From: Streptomyces cyaneofuscatus
Lineage (GTDB): Bacteria > Actinomycetota > Actinomycetes > Streptomycetales > Streptomycetaceae
Direction: 5' to 3'
Length of the DNA stretch: 64,000 nucleotides
Assembly (NCBI RefSeq): GCF_000718135.1
Contig: NZ_JOEM01000028.1
Location: 10,770 to 74,769, forward strand
Below the pieces are notes generated by a model. It was given only the letters and a program-made list of their open reading frames with translations, ran no database searches and was not told the origin of the DNA. A program made the translations under genes and the position numbers. Below are positions 57,979 through 64,000 of the stretch, piece after piece. Position 1 is the stretch's first letter, and each line of letters begins with the position of its first letter.

Positions 57979-59186
57979 GCGGTTCCCCGCGCACCACCGG
58001 CACGCGTACCGCCGTCCGGGCGGCCACCGGAGCGGTGGCCCTGCTGGCCACCGGCGCCCTGCTCGCCCTGGTCGTGGTCCGTACCGACGGCCCGGTCTTC
58101 ACCGGCATCGAGCAGATCCCGCTGCCCGGCGGCGCCGACCTCGGCGACCAGCCGTACGAGATCACTGCCGAGTTCGGCGACGTCCTCAGCCTGGCACCCC
58201 AGTCCTCGGTCAAGGTCAACGACGTCTCCGTCGGGCGCGTCACCAGGATCGACCTCGCCGCCGACGGCTGGAGCGCCAAGGTCACCATGCGGGTCAACGG
58301 GGACATCGACCTCCCCGCCAACGCCTACGCCCGCCTCGAACAGTCCAGCCTCCTCGGCGAGAAGTTCATCCAGCTCACCCCGCCCGCCGAGGGCACCGCG
58401 CGCGGCTCCCTGGCGGAGAGCGGCCGCATCCCGCTCACCCGGACGAACCGCAACCCGGAGGTCGAAGAGGTCTTCGGAGCCCTGTCGATGCTGCTCAACG
58501 GGGGCGGGATCAACCAGCTCAAGACCATCACCACCGAGCTGAACAAAGCGCTCACCGGCCAGGAACCGCAGATCCGCTCGATGCTGAACCGGGTCGACAC
58601 CCTCGTCACCAACCTCGACACCAACAAGGGCGACATCACCCGCGCCCTGGACGGCGTCAACCGGCTCGCCGCCACGCTCGCCACCCGTAAACAGGACGTC
58701 GGAACGGTCCTCACCGGGCTCAGCCCCGGACTGAAGGTCCTGGAGAAACAGCGCGGCTCGCTGCTCACCATGCTGCGCACCCTGGACACCCTCTCCACCG
58801 TGGCCGTCGACACGATCAACAGGAGCAAGGCGGACATGATCGCCGACCTGAAGGCGCTCGCCCCGACCCTGAAGGCGCTCGCCGACTCCGGCAAGGACCT
58901 TCCCGACGCCCTCCAGGCCTCGCTGACCTACCCGTTCACGGACGAGGTGCTGCGCGGGGTGAAGGGCGACTACCTGAACGTCTACCTGGACGTGACGGCC
59001 GCGCCCGGCACCCGGATCATCCCGGCGCTCACCCCGGACGACCCGACCCTGCCGCCACCGCCGCACGAGCCGCCCGGCGAGGGCGCGGAGGGCGCGGCGG
59101 CGGCCCGGAACGCGCTGCCGCTCCCGCTGCCGGCCGTTTCGGGTACGTCGGTTCCCGAGGCACCGGAGAAGGGGAGCACCCCGTGA
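57975..59186 (+). CDS. mceE: MceE (no lipobox cysteine)
   Basis: A 403-residue Mce protein. The segment IPLPGGADLGDQPYEITAEF and the following Mce domain match MceE, which in mycobacteria is usually a lipoprotein. Here the N-terminal hydrophobic stretch (ALLATGALLALVVVRTDGPVFTG) contains no cysteine, so lipidation is not possible and the segment is more likely an uncleaved anchor. The C-terminus is Pro/Ala-rich. The start overlaps mceD and the stop overlaps mceF, both by 4 bases. Confidence 0.9.
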   Translation: MSGSPRTTGTRTAVRAATGAVALLATGALLALVVVRTDGPVFTGIEQIPLPGGADLGDQPYEITAEFGDVLSLAPQSSVKVNDVSVGRVTRIDLAADGWSAKVTMRVNGDIDLPANAYARLEQSSLLGEKFIQLTPPAEGTARGSLAESGRIPLTRTNRNPEVEEVFGALSMLLNGGGINQLKTITTELNKALTGQEPQIRSMLNRVDTLVTNLDTNKGDITRALDGVNRLAATLATRKQDVGTVLTGLSPGLKVLEKQRGSLLTMLRTLDTLSTVAVDTINRSKADMIADLKALAPTLKALADSGKDLPDALQASLTYPFTDEVLRGVKGDYLNVYLDVTAAPGTRIIPALTPDDPTLPPPPHEPPGEGAEGAAAARNALPLPLPAVSGTSVPEAPEKGSTP

Positions 59187-60466
59187 TCACTCCCGCCATC
59201 CGGCTCAAGAACATCGCCTTCCTCGTGATCGCCGTGCTGGTCCTGGGCTACCTCGGCGTGCGGTACGCCGGTCTCGGCCACTACGTCGGGCTGCGCAGCT
59301 ACTACACGGTCACCGTCCAACTCCCGCAGACAGGGGGCCTCTACACCCACTCCAACGTCACCTACCGGGGTGTCTCGGTCGGCCGGGTCGGCCCCATCGA
59401 GCTGACCGACGACGGGGTGGAGGCCGAGCTGCGGATCGAGAAGGACGCCCCGCCCATCCCGGACGGCCTGAAGGCCGTCGTCGCCAACCTCTCGGCGGTC
59501 GGCGAGCAGTACGTCGACCTGCGCCCGACCCGCTCGCACGGCCCCTACCTGGGCAACGGTTCGGTGATCGACGCGGCCGACACCACCCTCCCGGCGCCGC
59601 CCACCGAAGTCCTCACCAGCGTCAACGACTTCGCGCGCTCGGTCGACCTGGAGCATCTGCGCACGGTCGTCGAGGAGTTCGGCACCGCCTTCGAAGGGCG
59701 CGGCGACGACCTCCAGGTGCTGCTGGACAGCGGCGGCGAGTTCATCGACGCGGCCGACCGGGCCCTGCCGACGACCACCCGGCTGATGGCCGACGGCGAG
59801 ACGGTGCTGCGCACCCAGGCCGAACAGGGCGCGGCACTCAAGGGGTTCGCCTCCGGAGCCAAGGAACTGGCCGCCGAACTCAAGGGTTCCGACGGCGACC
59901 TGCGGCGGCTGATCGCGACCACCCCGGACGCGGCCGTACAGATCAGCGGCCTGCTGCGTGACCTCGATCCCGCCTTCGGTGTCGTCGTCGCCAACCTGCT
60001 CACCACATCGGAGGTCGCCGTCACCCGCCAACGAGGCCTGGAGGAACTGCTGGTGAAGCTGCCCGCGGTGGTGGCGGCCGGAGCGAGCGCGGTCGACGAG
60101 GACGGCGCCCGGTTCGGCATGTCGGTCACCTTCTTCGAACCGCTGCCCTGCACCTCCGGGTACGGCGCCACGACCTACCGCAACGGACTCGACACCTCAC
60201 CCGCGCCCGCCCTCAACTCCGCTGCCCGGTGCGCCTCTTCTCCCGGTACGGGCATCAACGTCCGGGGCAGCGCCAATGCCCCGAAGGGCGGCCCGGTCCC
60301 GGCACCCGCCAAGCCCGGCTCGATGCTGCTGGGGGAGGGGGCGGGCGCGGGTGCGGGCGCCGACGTGAAGGACCGGCTCCCGGGCGCGCTCGGCACCACG
60401 CCCCGTACCGCTCCGCCCGCCCCCGGCATGGCCGGACTCCTGGGACTGGGAGGCGGTGGCTCATGA
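59183..60466 (+). CDS. mceF: MceF
   Basis: A 427-residue Mce protein, the last of the six. The N-terminal membrane helix (about 9-29) precedes the Mce domain (VQLPQTGGLYTHSNVTYRGVSVGRV, about 44-120). A long helical region follows. The C-terminus (about 345-427) is rich in Pro, Gly and Ala and ends with a run of Gly. The GTG start overlaps the mceE stop and its stop overlaps the next gene (ATGA). Confidence 0.92.
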   Translation: MITPAIRLKNIAFLVIAVLVLGYLGVRYAGLGHYVGLRSYYTVTVQLPQTGGLYTHSNVTYRGVSVGRVGPIELTDDGVEAELRIEKDAPPIPDGLKAVVANLSAVGEQYVDLRPTRSHGPYLGNGSVIDAADTTLPAPPTEVLTSVNDFARSVDLEHLRTVVEEFGTAFEGRGDDLQVLLDSGGEFIDAADRALPTTTRLMADGETVLRTQAEQGAALKGFASGAKELAAELKGSDGDLRRLIATTPDAAVQISGLLRDLDPAFGVVVANLLTTSEVAVTRQRGLEELLVKLPAVVAAGASAVDEDGARFGMSVTFFEPLPCTSGYGATTYRNGLDTSPAPALNSAARCASSPGTGINVRGSANAPKGGPVPAPAKPGSMLLGEGAGAGAGADVKDRLPGALGTTPRTAPPAPGMAGLLGLGGGGS

Positions 60467-60984
60467 CGCTCCGCACCCGGCACCTCGGCGGCTGGGCCGT
60501 CCTGCTGGCCGCCGCCCTCGTCTGCGGACTCGGCGCCTGGTCGTACGCCCAGGCGCGCGGCGACCGCACCCTCGCCTACGCCAAGGCCCGCGATACGGCC
60601 CTGGCCCAGGGGAAACGCCACCTCGCCACGCTGAACAGCCTGGACGGCAAGGACGCCACCAGCGTCTCCGCCGGGCTGCGGGCGTGGCGCGACTCCTCCA
60701 CCGGGCCGCTCCACGACCAGCTGAAGCGCACCTCGGCAGCCGACGCGAAGACGCTCACGACGGCGGGTGACACGGCCAACGGCAAGGTGACCTCGGCGGC
60801 GCTCACCGCCCTGGACGACCGCACCGGCACGGCGGAGCTGATCGCCACCGTGGACGTCGAGGTCACCCCGCGCACGGGCAGCCCCGGCACCCAGCGCAAA
60901 CGCTTCACGGCCGCGCTCGCCCGCACGGGCGACGGCTGGAAGGTCAAGGCGCTCACGGCGATGGCGGCGGGAGACGGCGGATGA
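60463..60984 (+). CDS. Mce-associated membrane protein 1 (type A)
   Basis: A 173-residue protein with one N-terminal membrane helix (WAVLLAAALVCGLGAWSYA) and an exported NTF2/VirB8-like domain, the Mas (Mce-associated) type. The RTLAYAKARDTALAQGKRHLATLNSLD opening is nearly repeated in the third Mas protein below, so the two are paralogues. ATG 60463 overlaps mceF by 4 bases and the stop overlaps the next gene by 4. Confidence 0.88.
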   Translation: MTLRTRHLGGWAVLLAAALVCGLGAWSYAQARGDRTLAYAKARDTALAQGKRHLATLNSLDGKDATSVSAGLRAWRDSSTGPLHDQLKRTSAADAKTLTTAGDTANGKVTSAALTALDDRTGTAELIATVDVEVTPRTGSPGTQRKRFTAALARTGDGWKVKALTAMAAGDGG

Positions 60985-61574
60985 GCGGACGAACAGCGTT
61001 GGCGGGAAAGGAAGTCGAGGACGAGGAACACCTCGACGTCGCCGAACCGGAAAGCGCCGATGAGCCCGGTCGCCGCCCCCGGTGGCCCCGCGTCCTCGGC
61101 GCCCTCCTGGCCGTCGTCCTGCTCGCGACCGGCGGGCTCCTCTTCGCCGAAGGGCGCGAGCTGCGCGACACCCCGGCCACCGGAAACCTCGCCCTCACGG
61201 ACGCCGAGGCCACCACCCGGGTCACCGGCGACGTCAGCAACGCGCTCGGCAGGATCTTCAGTTACGGCCCCGACGCCACCGCCCTCGCCAAGGACGCGGC
61301 GCGGGAGGTCCTCGCGGGCAAGGCCCTCCAGCAGTACGCCGCACTGTTCGGCCAGGTCGAGAAGCAGGCCGCCGACCAGAAGCTGACTCTGACCACCCAC
61401 GTCGTACGGGCCGGGGTGACCCGGCTGACCGGTACCGGCGCCCACATCCTGGTCTTCCTCGACCAGGTCTACGAACGCCGTGGCCGGCCCGCCACGACCG
61501 CTTCCGCCCAGCTCTCCGTCACCGCCGAACTGCGGGGCGAACGCTGGCGGATCGTCGAGATCAGCTCCATATGA
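60981..61574 (+). CDS. Mce-associated membrane protein 2 (type B)
   Basis: A 197-residue protein with an acidic cytoplasmic N-terminus (EVEDEEHLDVAEPES), one membrane helix (VLGALLAVVLLATGGLLF) and an exported domain of the second Mas type: ELRDTPATGNLALTDAEATT, IFSYGPD, and GERWRIVEISSI at the end. It resembles the fourth Mas protein throughout. The start overlaps the preceding stop by 4 bases. Confidence 0.88.
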   Translation: MSGRTALAGKEVEDEEHLDVAEPESADEPGRRPRWPRVLGALLAVVLLATGGLLFAEGRELRDTPATGNLALTDAEATTRVTGDVSNALGRIFSYGPDATALAKDAAREVLAGKALQQYAALFGQVEKQAADQKLTLTTHVVRAGVTRLTGTGAHILVFLDQVYERRGRPATTASAQLSVTAELRGERWRIVEISSI

Positions 61575-61594
61575 CGGCAGGGGAGAGGCACCAC

Positions 61595-62125
61595 ATGGCA
61601 CGGGCAGGGAAGACGAGAAACCCCCTGGTGATCGCGGCGACGGCGCTCGCCGTCGTCGCGGCCGGGGCGGCGGGCTGGGGCGGCTGGCAGCGCTACGACG
61701 CCGCCCACGATGACGCGGCCTCCTACGCGCAGGCGCGGGACGACGCGCTGGCGGCGGGGGAGCAGGCGGTCCAGAACATGAACACCCTGGACCACCGCAC
61801 GCTGGAGAAGGGCCTGGACAGCTGGGAGGAGTCCACCACCGGCGATCTGCACCGCCAACTCGTCGACGGCCGGGACGCGTTCGCGAAGCAGATCGTGGCG
61901 GCGAAGACCGTCAGCACGGCGAAGGTCCTCTCCGGCGCGGTGACCGAACTTGACGAAAGGGCGGGCCGGGCAGGGGTGATGGTGGCGCTGCGGGTCACCG
62001 TCACCGCACCCAAGGGCGACCCGGCGGTGAAGGAGAGCCGGATGCTCGGCACCCTCACCCGGACCTCCGAGGGGTGGAAGCTCAGCGCGCTCGGCCAGGC
62101 CCCCGTCGGCTCCACGGCCGGCTGA
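61595..62125 (+). CDS. Mce-associated membrane protein 3 (type A)
   Basis: A 176-residue type A Mas protein: basic N-terminus, one membrane helix (LVIAATALAVVAAGAAGWGGW), then SYAQARDDALAAGEQAVQNMNTLD like Mas 1. ATG 61595 is chosen because GGGAGAGG lies just upstream; ATG 61571, which overlaps the previous stop (ATGA), would add eight residues and is a real alternative. Confidence 0.87.
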   Translation: MARAGKTRNPLVIAATALAVVAAGAAGWGGWQRYDAAHDDAASYAQARDDALAAGEQAVQNMNTLDHRTLEKGLDSWEESTTGDLHRQLVDGRDAFAKQIVAAKTVSTAKVLSGAVTELDERAGRAGVMVALRVTVTAPKGDPAVKESRMLGTLTRTSEGWKLSALGQAPVGSTAG

Positions 62126-62185
62126 ACCCGCGCCTCGAACCCCGCTGCCGCACCCGCCCCGCCCCGCATCCGAGAGGACCCTCCC

Positions 62186-62923
62186 ATGTCGACGACCCGC
62201 CATCTGGTCAACCGCCGCCGCAGACTGGCCACTTCACCATCGCGCGCGGCGGTGGCCCCGGTCTCGGATGAGGAGACCGCGGCGGAGACCACGGAGGAGA
62301 CCACGGAGGAGACCACCGCACCACCGGGCCTGCGGGAGCCGGAAACGGTGCCGGAGCAGGGCCAGGAGCCCGAACCCGAGTCGGACGGGACCACACCCCC
62401 ACAACGGCGCCTCCGCTCCCGCCTCCCCGTCCTCCTCTGCGCCCTCACCGTCCTCCTAGGGGCGTTCGCCACCTGGGCGTTCACCTCGGCCGCGAGCCTG
62501 CGCGACGAGCCCGCGCGACAGAACACCGCGCTCACCGACATCGCCCGCACCAGCGAGGTGAAGGGCCGGATCGGCGAGGCGGTCGGTGCCGTGTTCTCGT
62601 ACGACTACGCCTCGCCCGCCCGCTCCGACCGGGCCGCGAAGACCCATCTGACCGGCCGGGCCGTCCAGCAGCACAAGGACATGCTCGCGGAGGTACGGGC
62701 CCAGGCGCCGCAGCAGAAGCTCGTCCTCACCACGACCGTCACCGCGAGCGGCGTGGAGTATCTGGACGGCGACCGAGCCCGGCTGCTGATCTTCGCCGAC
62801 CAGAGCAACACCCGTACCGGCAAGGACGAGGAAACCACCTTCGCGGCGGCCATGTTCGCCGTGGACGCCGTCCGTCGCGGGGACACCTGGCGGATCGCCG
62901 CCATCGACACGTTCACCCGCTGA
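62186..62923 (+). CDS. Mce-associated membrane protein 4 (type B, long acidic N-terminus)
   Basis: A 245-residue type B Mas protein. The N-terminus has a long acidic, Glu/Thr-rich cytoplasmic region with an ETTEETTEETT repeat (about 30-70), a membrane helix (LPVLLCALTVLLGAFATWAF), then SLRDEPARQNTALTDIART, VFSYDYA and GDTWRIAAIDTF, closely like Mas 2. It starts 60 bases after the previous gene with GAGAGGA upstream. Confidence 0.88.
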   Translation: MSTTRHLVNRRRRLATSPSRAAVAPVSDEETAAETTEETTEETTAPPGLREPETVPEQGQEPEPESDGTTPPQRRLRSRLPVLLCALTVLLGAFATWAFTSAASLRDEPARQNTALTDIARTSEVKGRIGEAVGAVFSYDYASPARSDRAAKTHLTGRAVQQHKDMLAEVRAQAPQQKLVLTTTVTASGVEYLDGDRARLLIFADQSNTRTGKDEETTFAAAMFAVDAVRRGDTWRIAAIDTFTR

Positions 62924-62961
62924 ACCGCAAGGCCCGGGCAGCCGGGGAGAGGGGACCAGCT

Positions 62962-64000
62962 ATGAAGTTCACCGGCACGGTACGCCGACAGCTCACCGGC
63001 ACGGTCACGGCGGTCGCCGCGATGGCCGCGCTCACCGCGTCCCAGGCGCCCGGCTTCGGGGACGCGGTGGCGGTGTCGCGCGAGGAGCGGACCGCCTCGG
63101 GCCCGGACGACGTGGTGTGGAGCGAGGTGGAGGGCGACGACTCCTACCACACGGAGCTGCCGCCGCTGGAGAGCCCGCGGCCGCCCGCGCCGCTGAAGCC
63201 GCCCCGGGCCGCGGTGGAACCGTCGCTCCCGCTGTTCGCCCGGGCCCGGTCCGAGGCCGGGATCCCGGCGACCGTGCTCGCCGCGTACCGGAATGCCGAG
63301 CGGTCCTTACGCCGCAGCGACCCGGGCTGCCGGCTGCCGTGGCAGCTGCTCGCGGCGATCGGCAAGGTGGAGTCCGGGCAGGCCGCGGGCGGCCGGGTCG
63401 ACGCGCGGGGCACGACGCTGACCCCGATCCTGGGGCCCGCCCTCGACGGGGTGGGCTTCGCACTGATCCGGGACACCGACAACGGGGTGCACGACGGCGA
63501 CCGTACGTACGACCGGGCCGTCGGGCCGATGCAGTTCATCCCGTCCACCTGGGCGAACTGGGCCATGGACGGCAACGGCGACGGCCGCAAGGACCCGGAC
63601 AACATCTACGACGCCGCCCTCGCCGCCGGGCACTACCTCTGCGCCGGAGGCCGCGACCTGGGCGTCCGCGCCGACCTGGACCGGGCGATCCTCAGCTACA
63701 ACCGGTCCGACGTCTATCTGCGTACGGTGCTGTCCTGGCTGGAGTTCTACCGCCGGGGCACCCACCCGGTGGCCGACGGCCAGGGGGTCCTCCCCACCAG
63801 CCCAGGGTCGGGCGGCACCGACCGGCCCAAGGCGCCCGTCGGCTCCGGCCCCTCCGAGAAGCCCGACAAGGGAGGCGGCGGCATCGTCATCGGCCCGCAG
63901 CCCCCACGCCCGCCCGCCCCCAAGCCCACGCCCGGCCCCACGAAGCGCGGCACCCCGAGCCCCAGCCCCTCCGAACCGGGCACCCCGAGCCCGACGGACC
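62962..64000 (+). CDS. Secreted lytic transglycosylase (MltB/SLT-2 type), 3' truncated, TTA codon
   Basis: The ATG at 62962, with GAGAGGGG upstream, begins a frame open to the window end (346 codons seen). It encodes a signal peptide (about 1-30, basic start then Ala-rich core), a linker, and a lytic transglycosylase domain: AAIGKVESG with the probable catalytic Glu137, the GPMQFIPSTW segment (188-197) and DPDNIYDAALAAGHYLC. After about residue 280 the sequence is Pro/Gly/Ser-rich. Codon 116 is TTA (63307-63309), so bldA dependence is likely. It follows the fourth Mas gene by 38 bases, suggesting peptidoglycan remodelling near the Mce needle. Confidence 0.9.
   Translation, partial: MKFTGTVRRQLTGTVTAVAAMAALTASQAPGFGDAVAVSREERTASGPDDVVWSEVEGDDSYHTELPPLESPRPPAPLKPPRAAVEPSLPLFARARSEAGIPATVLAAYRNAERSLRRSDPGCRLPWQLLAAIGKVESGQAAGGRVDARGTTLTPILGPALDGVGFALIRDTDNGVHDGDRTYDRAVGPMQFIPSTWANWAMDGNGDGRKDPDNIYDAALAAGHYLCAGGRDLGVRADLDRAILSYNRSDVYLRTVLSWLEFYRRGTHPVADGQGVLPTSPGSGGTDRPKAPVGSGPSEKPDKGGGGIVIGPQPPRPPAPKPTPGPTKRGTPSPSPSEPGTPSPTD

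Overview
The window is high-GC actinobacterial DNA, almost certainly a Streptomyces chromosome. The evidence is very high GC at third codon positions, many GTG starts with purine-rich ribosome binding sites, very few TTA codons, and Streptomyces-type gene sets: a conservon, a whiJ/abaA-like regulator module, CYP157/CYP154 P450s and a complete mce locus. I cannot name the species from the sequence. No rRNA, tRNA, CRISPR array, insertion sequence or prophage is visible. Genes cover nearly the whole window; the first and last are cut by its edges.

Layout. 1-5.6 kb: C-terminal part of an NB-ARC/TPR-type regulator, a TagF-like protein, and a coupled P450 pair in which the first enzyme lacks the helix-K ExxR motif. 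5.9-13.2 kb: a glycine-betaine operon with betaine aldehyde dehydrogenase, a choline-oxidase-type GMC enzyme, and an OpuA/ProU-type importer whose two permease domains are fused. 13.2-19.7 kb: a stand-alone P450, an acetyltransferase, a DUF6243 protein, an AspT/YidE-like transporter and a two-gene von Willebrand A operon. 19.8-24 kb: a xylose locus (xylB and xylA divergent, plus a ROK repressor). 24-28.3 kb: a DUF3105-DUF305 operon, then a FUSC transporter coupled to a MarR regulator with a clear palindromic operator. 28.3-34.5 kb: an IclR regulator and a conservon (cvnABCD plus a P450 with a long C-terminal tail). 34.5-45 kb: a GH4 glycosidase, an anti-sigma-like ATPase / XRE / DUF397 module with a palindrome, a methyltransferase, a cupin, a GlxA-type regulator, a YchJ-like protein, an acetyltransferase, a DHA2 efflux pump with an extra C-terminal domain, an ATP-grasp enzyme and a small hypothetical protein. 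45.2-64 kb: a PucR-type regulator, three secreted proteins, and a mce operon (ATPase, two YrbE permeases, MceA-F, four Mce-associated proteins) followed by a lytic transglycosylase that runs off the window.

How it fits together. The betaine genes can import glycine betaine and make it from choline. The xyl genes convert xylose to xylulose-5-phosphate under a local repressor. The conservon is a receptor-like membrane signalling complex. The mce locus is expected to import a lipid or sterol across the envelope, with its secreted and Mce-associated proteins and the wall hydrolase as likely accessories. In-frame TTA codons, which need the bldA tRNA in Streptomyces, sit in the PucR regulator, the first YrbE permease (twice), the lytic transglycosylase, cvnC and one hypothetical gene. 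This suggests developmental control of the mce locus and the conservon. The best candidates for undescribed biology are the PucR / secreted-protein trio / mce / alternating A-B-A-B Mas gene / transglycosylase block, and the conservon P450 with its aromatic C-terminal tail.
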